Numbered from the stretch's first letter, positions 26,283-35,882 are shown. The stretch is 64,000 nucleotides of DNA from Halobellus rufus (GCF_000739575.1 NZ_BBJO01000022.1:1-64000), one strand, 5' to 3'. Notes: generated by a model not told the origin, from the letters alone. Program-made: numbers and translations.

Positions 26283-26390
26283 TAGCTCCGTGGAAGATGA
26301 GACCAGCCTTCTCAATGCATACAGTTCTCGGACTGGTTTGTGGCTATGGACAAGGTGATCTTCGACATTTTCGTCGATTTTACTTCTAAC
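26283..26390. repeat. Third, diverged leader copy of the winged-helix/MazF module
   Basis: The sequence starts with the palindromic box (GATGAGACC..CTTCTCAATGCATACAGTTCTC) and continues TTTGTGGCTA, then ATTTTCGT-N-TTTA-TTCTAAC, following the order of the leaders at 3123 and 4441. It ends where the IS5 element begins; the rest of the module is missing apart from a toxin fragment on the far side. Confidence 0.7.
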
Positions 26391-27325
26391 TGCTTTGTTG
26401 AATCCGATGACGGCGTGGGGATCATTGTTTGAGAGCCTGTTCGAGGTTGTAGACTGTGGCGGTCAACACGAGCTCGCGGAACTCGCGGTACCACGCGCGA
26501 GGATGGACAGCGGGGCCAAACCGACGCTTGATGGCTGAAAAGGCGGTTTCGGCCATCCAACGCTGGCCGTATAGCCCGCTGTCCAACCGTGCGTTGTGGG
26601 CGTGATCGTACGCAGCGAACAGCCGGTGACGCAGCAGTGGCCGGACGCCCTCTGACCGGAGGGCGTCCCGGAGAGATTGGTCGTCATAGCCTTTGTCGCC
26701 GGCGAGACTTTCGATTTTCTCGGTGTTACGAAGGGCAACTCGACGGCCAGTTTGGGTGTCGTGAGGCCAGTGTGCCGAGCAGTGAAGATCGAGGATGGCA
26801 CACGAGTTTGTATCGACGAGCGCCGTCGTTTTGAGCGTGCGTATGTGGCGATCCGAGCGGTGTTGGTAGTGTCTCGATGCCGTTTCGCGGTCGAAGAATG
26901 TGGCATCGATGGCACCGTGCGATCCCGGATCGCAGATGGTCGCTGACTCACGAAGGAAGCCGCGCCACACAGACATGGGCACCCTCTCAAACGACCGGTA
27001 CAGCGTTGAGGGTGCGGGAAATGCCGTTCGAGCGAGCTGTAACAGCCCACGAACCCGATCCATCTCACTCGCCCAATCGACGATCTCGCGGTACGTCGCA
27101 TCCATGTGAATCCGCAAAAAGTGAAGCGTGACATGCTTCCAACCGGGAAATCCGTGGCCAGTCGGATCACTCACCGCCGTTGGACTGGCGGCACAGCGCT
27201 TTTGAGCCAGCGACGCGGCTTGCTTAACGAAGCGGAAGAGGAGGTTAGGCACATTCGACTCTTCCGCTTCGCTACTGTCTTCAGAGCGACGCTATCCTGT
27301 CGCCTTCTGCGGATTCAACAGAGCA
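26391..27325 (-). mobile_element. IS5-family insertion sequence, 935 bp, with 8-bp target duplication
   Basis: Terminal repeats are TGCTTTGTTGAATCC (left) and the complement of TGCTCTGTTGAATCC (right), one mismatch. The direct repeat CTTCTAAC flanks both sides (26383-26390 and 27326-27333). The element holds one transposase gene. Confidence 0.9.
26422..27252 (-). CDS. IS5-family DDE transposase
   Basis: The protein has 276 residues and looks intact. Catalytic residues: GAIDATFFDR (Asp), LAGDKGYDDQ (Asp) and ETAFSAIKRRFG (Glu). The N-terminal part includes a basic helical region for DNA binding (LLFRFVKQAASLAQKRC). Flanked by exact target duplications, so it probably inserted after the local TA module had already lost its middle. 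Confidence 0.9.
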   Translation of the reverse strand: MPNLLFRFVKQAASLAQKRCAASPTAVSDPTGHGFPGWKHVTLHFLRIHMDATYREIVDWASEMDRVRGLLQLARTAFPAPSTLYRSFERVPMSVWRGFLRESATICDPGSHGAIDATFFDRETASRHYQHRSDRHIRTLKTTALVDTNSCAILDLHCSAHWPHDTQTGRRVALRNTEKIESLAGDKGYDDQSLRDALRSEGVRPLLRHRLFAAYDHAHNARLDSGLYGQRWMAETAFSAIKRRFGPAVHPRAWYREFRELVLTATVYNLEQALKQ

Positions 27326-27326
27326 C

Positions 27327-27405
27327 TTCTAACCACAGACAAGCCGGGAGGGCTACCCATTCCAAGGCGACCAGTACATCGCGCTGACGTTGATAGTAAA
27401 GTCGT
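27327..27405 (+). pseudogene. Fragment of a PemK/MazF-like toxin gene
   Basis: Just after the IS5, TCTAACCAC encodes Ser-Asn-His, and one frame later comes FQGDQYIALTLIVKS followed by a stop. This parallels SNHQGRLFYGEQYIAVTLTSKS in the intact toxin at 3626-3976. The part before the SNH and most of the C-terminus are gone. Confidence 0.72.
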
Positions 27406-27442
27406 AAACGTGCTGATACTGGTCCAACCGCCGAAATGTTCG

Positions 27443-28000
27443 CTACTCACTCCACGTAAGCTGGCCAACGGTTGGAAACTCAACCTTCGCTGTTTGGGGT
27501 GGGTTGTAGTATCGGGACTTGATGTCGTAGTATCCGAATTCGGGAGGGATACGAGCGCACGCCTTTGCCAGATTTTCGTCCGCTGTGTGAGTGATTACAC
27601 GGATCCGAGCATTTGCGTCGAACAATCGAACTGCCAACGCGACCACCGCCGCATCCTGCCAGTTGTTCGTCTCCGGATACTTGCTCTGCTGGTTGAGAAA
27701 CCAATCCGCAACGAACCGTGCTTTCTCAACCGGTCCAGCACTACTCTCAAATCCCTCTGTACGATCACCCGGGAGCGGTGGGGCTACCCGAAGCCATCCT
27801 TCCTCGATAGCCGTATCGAGGTACGGATTCGTCGGTGAGTCGGCACTCCCAGTATCCGCCAACTCGTGGTAGACCGCTGCTGGCACCCAAACTTCAGTTC
27901 CAGCCTCATATACGGCTGACTTGAGATTCTGTACGTCTGGACTGGGGTGCTTCCCCAAATTCCGAAACATCACCGTGTCCGCAATGTTCGCCGTATACAT
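27443..28000 (-). CDS. PIN-domain protein, probable toxin
   Basis: The protein has 185 residues. Acidic residues in PIN order: Asp8 in NIADTVMFRN, Glu in VPAAVYHELAD, Asp in WQDAAVVALAVRL, and Asp in VITHTADENLAKAC. PIN domains are metal-dependent ribonucleases, often VapC-like toxins. It lies 11 bases downstream of a winged-helix gene on the same strand, giving a DUF7437-PIN pair that recurs in haloarchaea. There is no sign of damage. RNA target unknown. Confidence 0.8.
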   Translation of the reverse strand: MYTANIADTVMFRNLGKHPSPDVQNLKSAVYEAGTEVWVPAAVYHELADTGSADSPTNPYLDTAIEEGWLRVAPPLPGDRTEGFESSAGPVEKARFVADWFLNQQSKYPETNNWQDAAVVALAVRLFDANARIRVITHTADENLAKACARIPPEFGYYDIKSRYYNPPQTAKVEFPTVGQLTWSE

Positions 28001-28011
28001 CCTCGCTCAGT

Positions 28012-28635
28012 TCACTTATCGGCGTATTCCTCGAGGAGATCGTCCTCGTCCGCATCGAACTCATCCGGTGTGTACGTCGTCGGAGTCGAATCGCCGTCAC
28101 CGAGGTCGAGAACCGAGTAAAGCGCTTCGACGAGGTCATACGTAGTTCCAGGAGAGAGATCTGTGAGGCTCGCAATTTGCCGGATCGTAACATCGCCCTC
28201 ACTGTGTGCTTTCACGAGATCGTATGCGAGCGCGAACGTGACGATGCCGTAGTCTTCAAGGACTCGTTCGATCGCTTCGTACTCGTTTTTCTGGGCGATT
28301 ACCTCGATGATTTTGGGAGTGATCGAGACTTCCGTCTCACGAACCGCCAACGTTAGTTCGAACTCCTGAGCAGTGTATACGGCAGTCCCGGTTTCGTCGC
28401 CAACCTTGTTGATCAGGCCCGCCTGCTCCAGTTTATGCAAGTAGTCGTACACCGTCTTTTTGGAGACGGTCGTTGTTTCGACGAGTTCGGGACCTGTTGC
28501 AGTCTCTGCCCGTTTAATCGACGTATAGAGGTCAGCGAGAGACGGGTTCTCAAGTAATTCTGCGAACGTCGGAATTCCAGTGATGGTTCCCGGAGTATCC
28601 CCCGCGTTTCGCACGTGTTCTGTATCGTAGCTCAT
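28012..28635 (-). CDS. DUF7437-type winged-helix protein, probable antitoxin
   Basis: The protein has 207 residues from the ATG at 28635; a start at 28713 gives an extra hydrophobic leader that does not fit. Residues 30-85 form a winged helix (GPELVETTTVSKKTVYDYLHKLEQAGLINKV), and a second HTH-like segment lies near residues 145-180 (TIRQIASLTDLSPGTTYDLVEALYSV). The acidic C-terminus (DEFDADEDDLLEEYAD) may contact the toxin. It precedes the PIN gene by 11 bases. Function inferred from order and domains. Confidence 0.8.
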   Translation of the reverse strand: MSYDTEHVRNAGDTPGTITGIPTFAELLENPSLADLYTSIKRAETATGPELVETTTVSKKTVYDYLHKLEQAGLINKVGDETGTAVYTAQEFELTLAVRETEVSITPKIIEVIAQKNEYEAIERVLEDYGIVTFALAYDLVKAHSEGDVTIRQIASLTDLSPGTTYDLVEALYSVLDLGDGDSTPTTYTPDEFDADEDDLLEEYADK

Positions 28636-29078
28636 CTTGTATAGAGTTACGAAACTAGAAACCATAAACGTTTGCCACGGATATAAGCCACTGTCCTGTT
28701 CATAACCGGGCACAACTGCGGAGAATAGTTTTGATACATATCTTAATTACACGATATAAACATCCACAACGGCCATTGAGTAGATACACGAATCTATCAG
28801 TTGGGAAGGGATGGTGGCAGGAAGCTATTTAATCCAGACGAATCCACTTGCACGCTGAGTTCGTATGTTATAGTTCCGGTCCAAGTGATGACGAGTCCAA
28901 ATCTTGCAAGTGCTGGATCGCGGTTGACTGCTTCTACCGAGATAGAGTCTCCAACCTTCAGGGTATTTTACGGTGCATCTTCCTCTGAGGGCAGAGACAA
29001 AATGTGTGTTTGTGAGGGAGAATCCACAGGGGAGAAGAGATTAGATACTTATATCAAGAGCTGGTAAATTTTCACAAG
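28636..29078. other. Intergenic region of about 440 bases
   Basis: It holds the promoter area of the DUF7437 gene (AT-rich, 28640-28760) and of the divergent lipoprotein gene. An 88-codon open frame on the plus strand has no protein-like composition. Nothing else is seen. Confidence 0.4.
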
Positions 29079-29564
29079 ATGCCTTCTCGTCGGGCCGTAC
29101 TCGCTGGAGCGTCAACGTCTGCCCTCCTCTTCTCAGGATGTACGAGCGTAGTTCGAGTCCAGCCAAAGATTGACAGAGGAATCGGGTTCCGAAGGGAGAA
29201 TGTATTCTATCCTGAGCAACCAGATATTCAAGCAGAAAAACCGCTTGCGCGGGCCTACATTCTCAATAGTAAAGGCCAGGTATCTGCCCTCAACTGGGAT
29301 ATGCTGTTAGATCCGGCAGAATACAGGCAGACAAACTTTGATACACACAGCCTCGTATTAGTTGTCGGTCTCTCAGAAGACGGGACAAAAGTTGTTCTTG
29401 ATGACCAAGAAGCGAGCAGACAGGCTATCACCTACAGACTGAGCGTTACTGAGGCGGACCACGAACCAGACCAGCCCAAATTCTCGTACCGCCTTCAGAA
29501 ATGGCGGCACGGAACCTTATCTAATATCAAGTCTACTAATGTAGAACTATCAAGCGGAAATTAG
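29079..29564 (+). CDS. Small Tat-exported lipoprotein of unknown function
   Basis: The protein has 161 residues. The signal MPSRRAVLAGASTSALLFSGCTS has a twin-arginine motif and a lipobox ending at Cys21, typical of haloarchaeal lipoproteins anchored outside the membrane. The mature part (ALNWDMLLDPAEYRQTNFDTHSLVLVVGL) may be a beta-rich fold; I do not recognise a family. Codon use is more AT-rich than its neighbours, in keeping with recent transfer. No obvious operon partner. Confidence 0.72.
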   Translation: MPSRRAVLAGASTSALLFSGCTSVVRVQPKIDRGIGFRRENVFYPEQPDIQAEKPLARAYILNSKGQVSALNWDMLLDPAEYRQTNFDTHSLVLVVGLSEDGTKVVLDDQEASRQAITYRLSVTEADHEPDQPKFSYRLQKWRHGTLSNIKSTNVELSSGN

Positions 29565-29690
29565 TTTGTTTACATCTAACGATTAGCTGCACCAGTCTTG
29601 TTCGCGATTGAGGGATTCAACAGAGTCACAGAACTCTCTATACTGGTCGGTTGGACGAACTCTTGAGCGTCTCCGGATTATTCTTTTGTA

Positions 29691-31363
29691 GTGGTTGCGA
29701 CTCGCGAGTCTCGGCGCAGCGTCTTTCCACGAATCGCACGCCAGCACGTCGAGTGGCCCGCATATGACTCGACACCGCTGTACGATCGCTCCTCACTCGG
29801 TGGGTTAGAATCGGACGTTCGAGTCGTCTCGGGTGTCTGGTTTACGCATCTAAATCATAACTCACTCGAACAGTTCGTTTGCTCGATTCCTCTGGCCTAC
29901 TTCCGTTTTGAGGCCCACGACTGCTATGGAAGTTCGACATGCTACGAGATGGATATTCTCTTTCGCGTGTTCATGCTGAAAGAACTCCACGGATGGCAGC
30001 ACGAAACATCTCTCGTCGAGTACCTCGATAGCCACCCCGAACTTTGTGAACGCCTGGGATTGGAGTCAGCCCCTAATCAATCGACACTGCGGCGCACCTA
30101 GAACGAGCGCTTCACGGGAAATATTCGGGAAACGATCCAGAAAGCGGCTCGCACGATCCTCATCAAAGCGCAGAACGCGGATGTCGCCGTGCCACGCGAA
30201 CCAGAACGAGACCTCCCGGATCGAGGCGACGACGCTACTGAATCGGACCCAAACGACCAAGCCATCCTCGATAAGACAGGGACGATTACCAAGCACGTCA
30301 GTCGCGTTGTGTTCCCCGCGTTCTCGCTCGATCGTGGCGAGGGCTGTGAGATTCCTGAGAACGCCTACCGGGACTTACAGACCTATCTGGGGCTCCGTGA
30401 GAACTTGGCCGCCAACGAGGGCGCTCGCAGTTTCATCCACGAGTCGACGCGTGATCGAACGCCACTCGGGCACGGCCATCGCGACCAGATTCGAGATCTC
30501 TCCATCAAGCAAATCCGCGAGATGTACCGACAGACACTCCGACAGCTCATCAACGAACTCGCGGAGACGGAGGAGTTCTTCCGAGCTGGAATCGTCGCGA
30601 TCGACATCACCGAGGACGATCCCTTTTCCGGCGACCGTACCGGCCACGAGGACGAGATAATCGGAACGAAGGAGAAGAATGATGAATACGCCTACCAGTG
30701 GGCGACAGTCCAGCTCGTGGGAAACGCTGTTCCACTCGTGCTTGATGCTCGCCCCGTACGGAAAGGCGAGTCACGGAAGGAGATTGTCGAAGACTTGCTC
30801 AAATCCGCTGAGGACCTCGTTCACGTCGATAACGTCCTGATGGACCGGGAATTCGATAGCCAGCACATCTTGAAGATGATCAGCCAACGTGGGCTCTCCT
30901 ACGTTGTCCCGAAGCGGATGCAGACCAGCGAGAAAGCCCAGGCAAAACGATTGCTCCAGCGGGGGCAGACCGGTACAAGACCGACCGCAAACTCCATCTC
31001 GGGAAGAACGAGTGGCACGAGACGACGCTGATCTACCGCCGGAAAGACGATTCTGAGCATGACGACCACCGACAGTACTCGGTGTTCATGTCCAACCGTG
31101 GCGGTGGATTTCTCAGCGAGTATGGGTATCGGTGGGAGATCGAGAGTGGCTATCGATCGATTAAGCGGTTCATGGCCGCGACGACGTCCACGGATTTCGG
31201 ACTGCGGTTCTTCTACTTCGCGTTCGCCTGTTTGTTGTACTCGATCTGGCGAGCGGTCGACCTACTCGTCCAAGTCGAGTTGACCGGTGAGTACGAACAC
31301 GCACCGATGGTGACGGCCGATAATACGCTCACGCTGTTGAAGAAGGAGACCGGAATCGGGTAG
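29691..31363 (+). pseudogene. Long DDE transposase, copy 1, broken by a stop and a frameshift
   Basis: From the GTG at 29691 the frame matches intact copies 2 and 3 (for example VEWPAYDSTPLYDRSSLGGLES). A TAG at 30099 replaces a Trp codon (STLWRSW in the others). It reopens and carries VAIDITEDDPFSGDRTGHEDE and MDREFDSQH, then loses the frame near 30960 and ends in the third frame with YGYRWEIESGYRSIKRFM and TLLKKETGIG. The right end (after 31363) is shared with the other copies. Probably immobile without help. Confidence 0.9.
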
Positions 31364-31540
31364 CACGGTGCTCTACCCGTGATAGAGCGTCGCCTGAGTG
31401 GCAACGCTACCGAAAGTTGCAAAAAATCGCCCATATGGTAGGAACTTCAACAAGAAGGGTCGTTTAGAGAGGGTTCTGAACCAGTCTCCACTTATCGATT
31501 CGGCCAAAACCATACATCACAGGCCCGCTAAACCCACTGT

Positions 31541-31596
31541 AGTCTCAACTTCCCAAGCTCCGCAGTAGTTGAGACCGGTCGTCTCAATGCATATGG
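31541..31596. repeat. Dispersed palindromic element, copy E
   Basis: AGTCTCAACT, then AGTAGTTGAGACC, then GGTCGTCTCAATGCATATGG: three alternately oriented blocks that can fold as a stem-loop. It directly follows the right end of DDE copy 1 and lies 50 bases before the UPF0175/DUF3368 TA genes. Confidence 0.8.
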
Positions 31597-31647
31597 CAGT
31601 CTGGCGCAGTTCATAAATAGTATGAAGACGTAGTCTCGGATAGAACG

Positions 31648-32016
31648 ATGGCACGAATTACCGGCTCCTACCCAGATGATCTTGACCTCCTCATTGAGGG
31701 GGCTGTCGAGGCTGGTGTGTTCGGGGGTAAGAGCGATGCGTTGCGCGAGTTCGTGCGTGAATACTTCAAGGACCACGAAAACGAGCGCATTGCAGCTGCA
31801 GTTGCTCTCTACGAACGCGAACGAATCACGCTCGGCGAGGCCGCGAGGCTCGCTGATGTCGACCGTTGGACGATGCGTGATATTCTCCGCGAGCATAGTA
31901 TTGAACTTCGCCTCGGCCTCGTTGACGAAGACGACGCAGCCTACGAGCTAGAGGCAGCACGCGAACTCGAATTCGATGATGAAGATTCGGATGACGAGGA
32001 GTCTCCTGCAAAATGA
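31648..32016 (+). CDS. UPF0175-type antitoxin with RHH-like N-terminus
   Basis: The protein has 122 residues. Residues 1-45 resemble a ribbon-helix-helix opening (ARITGSYPDDLDLLIEGAVEAGVFGGKSDALREFVREYF). Residues 50-90 are the UPF0175 HTH (YERERITLGEAARLADVDRWTMRDIL). The tail is acidic. It overlaps the PIN gene by ATGA. The UPF0175-DUF3368 pair is an established archaeal TA type. A copy of the dispersed palindromic element lies just upstream and could include its promoter or operator. Confidence 0.88.
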   Translation: MARITGSYPDDLDLLIEGAVEAGVFGGKSDALREFVREYFKDHENERIAAAVALYERERITLGEAARLADVDRWTMRDILREHSIELRLGLVDEDDAAYELEAARELEFDDEDSDDEESPAK

Positions 32017-32519
32017 CAGGTGACGGAATTCCAGCGAATCCGAGCGTCCTGAATACGACTGTTCTCTCGAATTTTGCGTATATTGACCAGCTGTGGGTGG
32101 TTGTAGGACTCTCTGGAATCTGCGCAGTTCCGGTCGTTCGCGAGGAACTCGAAAACGGCGTTGATGATCATCCGTATCTTCAGCCAGCGCTCAATATACT
32201 TGACGACGAGATCCCAGTCGCGACGATTTCGGATACTGTCGCAAACAGAGAAGCCGTTGTTGGTGGGCATCTCGATCCCGGGGAAGCACAGGCGTTTGCC
32301 TTGGCGGACGCACACGACGGTCGACTGCTGACAGACGACGGAGATGCCCGGTCGTTTGCGAAAGACCAGGGGGTGACCGTTGTCGGGTCGGTTGGCGTTC
32401 TGTTGGCTGCAATCGATGCTGGGAAGATCGATGAAGCCACTGCTGACGAGTGGCTGTCGACGTGGATCGATGAGATCGGCTACTATGTCCCGTATCGAAC
32501 GATCTCAGAGTATCGATGA
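32013..32519 (+). CDS. DUF3368-type PIN-domain toxin
   Basis: The protein has 168 residues. PIN landmarks: VLNTTVLSNFAYIDQL (first acidic position is Asn-Thr-Thr, a variant also seen in relatives), VPVVREELENG (Glu), and DPGEAQAFALADAHDGRLLTDD (Glu and Asp residues of the metal site). The replacement of the first Asp may alter metal binding, or the next acidic residue may substitute. It is translated together with the UPF0175 gene through the ATGA overlap. Intact. Confidence 0.87.
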   Translation: MTGDGIPANPSVLNTTVLSNFAYIDQLWVVVGLSGICAVPVVREELENGVDDHPYLQPALNILDDEIPVATISDTVANREAVVGGHLDPGEAQAFALADAHDGRLLTDDGDARSFAKDQGVTVVGSVGVLLAAIDAGKIDEATADEWLSTWIDEIGYYVPYRTISEYR

Positions 32520-32573
32520 CAGATTGGAGTTCGAAACGCCTGATTAGTGTGCTCGTGAACACGTCTCTTACCG

Positions 32574-33481
32574 ATGAGTGAAACCAGCAGACGGCTGTCC
32601 GAAGAGAGCGAACAACGGTTTCTGGACCTGTACGCCCATCTATTGGTGTATGTCAACGACCGATTCGATGTCATCGAAGACATCGAAACGGTTGCTGATC
32701 TTGAACAGCACTATACTGACGAGCTTCTCCCGCTCCGAAACACGCTGTACAACGAGTCGCGACGGACCTGATAGAAGACTTCGTTGAAGAGAATCCTCCC
32801 GACCTGTCGGAGGCTGATCTCGAGCAGGTCGCAGCGTGGACTGACTTCGTCGCCGGAGAGTTCGTTGTCGTCCGCTTTCGAGAGGACGACGCGATCTTCC
32901 TCGATTGGACAGAACCACCGAAAGCATACGCAGTCCGTCCAGCTCGGCTTCCGTTCGCCGAACTGTGGGATGAATCCACACTTCCAGTCCCGGTTTCGAG
33001 TGTCGTCCTGTTGCCATTCGAGGATCAGATCGTCTACGATGGGTGGATCGGGGTCAAGAACATCATCTTCGGGGGCTCGCTCAGCACTGACATCGACGAC
33101 GAGTACGAAGAGGCCAAACATCGCTTCGGCATCATCGACTCGCTTCCAGTTCCCGAGGAAGCCGAAAAGACGGACGCCGAGGAGTTGCGCTTCTACATGA
33201 AGAACAAGCGCAACCGAGAGCGATACGCGTCGGAGATCGAGCAGTTGCGGGAGAAAACCGACGAACTGGAGCAGATTTACCATCAGGAGATGGGGAAGGC
33301 TCGAGCCCGCAGCTTGGGTCGCGAACTGCGCGAGTTGGGACTCAACGAAGCCTATGTAGCGATCTACGATGATCGGATCATCACCAGTGCCCCCTCCGAA
33401 TCCGAGGTTCGTGAGCTACTCGAAGAGATTATGCCCGCTGGGAAGGCTGACCACCCCTACATCTACCACTTCGATCCATAA
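32574..33481 (+). pseudogene. Unknown gene with a single frameshift near 32755
   Basis: The first frame gives MSETSRRLSEESEQRFLDLY to NTLYNESRR and stops at 32771. The second frame continues DLIEDFVEENPPDLSEADLEQVAAW without a gap and runs to 33481 with a coiled-coil-like stretch (RNRERYASEIEQLREKTDELEQIYHQEMGK split by position) and IYDDRIITSAP. Together it would be about 302 residues. I do not recognise the family. One base change would restore it, so a sequencing error or programmed shift is possible. Confidence 0.65.
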
Positions 33482-33496
33482 ACGAGAGTCCACAGT

Positions 33497-33856
33497 CTAC
33501 GACTGGAGTTGCGTGGCAGTCGAGGCTATTTCGCTTTTGCTCGGTTCGCTTGAGAACTCGAATACTCTGTTTCCGACACCGAAGGCGTATCTCCGGTGGG
33601 AGACGTCGACGTGAATCCAGCATTCGACATCGCTGTCTGTCGCCTCATACTCGGCTTCACCTGTATTCTCTCCGTGCTTCAGCACGTCGAGCAGGTACTC
33701 TTCGATACGTGGCGCATTCGCGATCCGCAAGAGATGGTCGGCAGCGACGTTGTCTAACACGTCTGCTGGGGTTCCGTATCCGTCGCCGACGAGATAGAAT
33801 TCGCCGTCGTACTCATGTGACTCGACCTGAACACGGAGTGCGTACGTATCAGCCAT
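33497..33856 (-). CDS. Uncharacterised small protein
   Basis: The protein has 119 residues from the ATG at 33856 (an earlier ATG at 33931 is possible). It has an alternating strand/helix pattern (TYALRVQVESHEYDGEFYLVG, YAFGVGNRVFEF) and no Cys clusters or membrane segments. It is opposite in direction to its neighbours. Acidic composition supports a real gene. No family recognised. Confidence 0.55.
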   Translation of the reverse strand: MADTYALRVQVESHEYDGEFYLVGDGYGTPADVLDNVAADHLLRIANAPRIEEYLLDVLKHGENTGEAEYEATDSDVECWIHVDVSHRRYAFGVGNRVFEFSSEPSKSEIASTATQLQS

Positions 33857-33963
33857 ATCGGTAATCTCGAAGAGCCACGTATCAGAGTGTCTGTTACAGA
33901 GACTGTCTGCCAGTAGCCGCGTCGTGAACAAGATTTAGTCGGAATGGATCACAACCATCGTAT

Positions 33964-34935
33964 ATGTCTTTCACCGCCAGCTGGCACACGCTTCTCGACG
34001 AACTCGACGACCTTCCCGAGAGCGCGACGCTCATCACGCCGCTCTCCCATCAGCGATTTCGTATTACTGACGTGCAGGACGCTCGCGTCATCATTCAGTT
34101 CGAAGACAGAGACGAGACGCGGCCGCTCCAGCGCGACCAGTTCGAAACGCTCTATCGACGAATCGAGGACGCCCCTGACGGGTTTAACCTTGACCGTCTC
34201 CCGCCGGATGCCGACCCATACCCGGCGGTGTGGAGTGTCCATCCACGGTTCGAGGTTGATGAGGATGCTGGTGTCATCACACAATCGGAAGTTTCGACGG
34301 CAACACAGGTGGTGGGTGTAGAGCAGGAACCAACGGACGAGGAACGAACTGAACCCGACGGACTTGATGTCTACTCTGACGCACTCCTCCTCATCGACGC
34401 ACTCGAACGCCACGATGTGACTGCTCTTTCTGAACTGGAGACGGACGCGTTGGTGAATCTCTACACCCTGCTTTCGGATGTCCAGCGAGATGCTAACGAA
34501 TTCCGCAAGGAGATCGCGGATGTCCTCCTCGCTCGGCTTCATCACGACCGCCCGGTTTCCGGGCAGTATGGCTCCATCCAACGGACGAGTCGCCGAAATC
34601 GCTCGCTCAAAGACGACGAGGAGGTGCTGGAACGCCTCGAGAGCGCTGGCATCGACCGCGAACGTGTGCTGAGCGTCGACCGCTCGAAAGTCGATGAAGC
34701 GCTTGAAGTCACCACGCTCTCCGAATCCGATGTGTACGAAGTCGAAGAAAGCGAATACGTTCGCAAAGCGGAGGTTGATGAAGACGTGAAAGAGTCCCGA
34801 TTGCAGGGGTTGAAAGACCGCCTTGCTGCCAGCGAGGACGATGAGGCGAACCAGCTACGAGCGGAGATCGAGGAGCTAGAGCAGCGTATCGACGACCTCA
34901 CGAGCTTCCGCACGGGTACGGAGATGCAAGGATGA
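33964..34935 (+). CDS. Uncharacterised protein with C-terminal coiled coil, in operon with a pRiA4b ORF-3-like gene
   Basis: The protein has 323 residues. Residues 1-80 look like a small beta-barrel (ATLITPLSHQRFRITDVQDARVIIQFED), residues 110-250 are helical, and residues 255-315 are a charged coiled coil (EDDEANQLRAEIEELEQRIDDL). It overlaps the next gene by ATGA. No catalytic motif is evident. The coiled coil suggests an oligomer or a partner. The unit lies between two copies of the long DDE transposase and next to TA genes, so it may be plasmid or defence cargo; this is only context. Confidence 0.6.
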   Translation: MSFTASWHTLLDELDDLPESATLITPLSHQRFRITDVQDARVIIQFEDRDETRPLQRDQFETLYRRIEDAPDGFNLDRLPPDADPYPAVWSVHPRFEVDEDAGVITQSEVSTATQVVGVEQEPTDEERTEPDGLDVYSDALLLIDALERHDVTALSELETDALVNLYTLLSDVQRDANEFRKEIADVLLARLHHDRPVSGQYGSIQRTSRRNRSLKDDEEVLERLESAGIDRERVLSVDRSKVDEALEVTTLSESDVYEVEESEYVRKAEVDEDVKESRLQGLKDRLAASEDDEANQLRAEIEELEQRIDDLTSFRTGTEMQG

Positions 34936-35819
34936 CTGCCTACCGATTTCGCGTCAAGTTCGACCCCGATCCGACATCTCTGTGGCGAGATATCGTCGTC
35001 GGCGCAGACAGAACGATCGCTGAGTTGCAGTCGGCGATCAACCCCGCAGTCGGGCTCGATCAGGGCCATCTCTGGTTTGTCGGTGATGACGAGGACTACT
35101 GGGACAGCGCTGTCAAATACCAGTGTCCGCAGGAGTATGAAGAATCGCTTGGTGGCGATCCGGTATTGCGTACGGAACGGATCGAGAACGCAGGAGACGT
35201 GACGATCGGCGAGATGACCCGCCAGCTCGGCCTCGAACAGTACGACCGCATCTGCTATCTCTATGACTACGGCGACGAGTGGCGCTTCTACGGTATCCTG
35301 AAAGAGATTCTCAGCGATGAGCCGAGGGACACAGAGCCAGCAGTCGTGAACGAGAAGGGCGATCCGATCAACGACCAGTACGATCCACCGAGAACCGATG
35401 AGGGCGACCCGCCGCTCCCGGATCCACTCTATCCTGTACTTCCAGAGACCGCTGTTCCCGTTGCGGACCTCCGTGAACTGGAGGAGCACGAGGATATTGT
35501 CCACGTCCTTCCGTTACTCAGCATCGAAACCGGGTTCGGAGCAGTCTGTGAGCGGTTCGCGATTCAGTTCGAGGAGACAGGATACGTCCTCGAAAATTTC
35601 CAGCCAGGATGGCAGATCGTCGAGGAGATCGACGGCGCAAACAAGACCGAAGAAGAACTTCTCGCCGCGCTTGCGGACGCAGTCCGCGAGTGGCACGCTG
35701 AAATCGCGGAGATCTCGGGAGCGATGACGGGACAGCACTTCGGCGAGGAAACTGTCGAAGCGATGCACGTCGAACTGGAAGCCGAACTCGAACGCAAAGG
35801 GTACGGCCACCTATTGTAG
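34932..35819 (+). CDS. Plasmid pRiA4b ORF-3-like protein
   Basis: The protein has 295 residues. The N-terminal half has the family layout: YRFRVKFDPDPTSLWRDI, TIAELQSAINPAVGLDQGHLWFV, and CYLYDYGDEWRFYG. The domain is common on plasmids and IS1096-type passenger genes, function unknown. The C-terminal half (110 residues) is helical and not part of the usual domain. It starts inside the stop of the preceding gene, so the two products are made together. Confidence 0.72.
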   Translation: MTAYRFRVKFDPDPTSLWRDIVVGADRTIAELQSAINPAVGLDQGHLWFVGDDEDYWDSAVKYQCPQEYEESLGGDPVLRTERIENAGDVTIGEMTRQLGLEQYDRICYLYDYGDEWRFYGILKEILSDEPRDTEPAVVNEKGDPINDQYDPPRTDEGDPPLPDPLYPVLPETAVPVADLRELEEHEDIVHVLPLLSIETGFGAVCERFAIQFEETGYVLENFQPGWQIVEEIDGANKTEEELLAALADAVREWHAEIAEISGAMTGQHFGEETVEAMHVELEAELERKGYGHLL

Positions 35820-35882
35820 TAGTCGTCCACCCCTCTGTTGATCTGGACGAATTCTTGTGCGTGTCCTACTGACTCTCCCGTA

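Noticed and set aside
28801..29067. 88-residue plus-strand frame before the lipoprotein gene
   Set aside because: Low-complexity, no acidic bias, no motif; probably chance.
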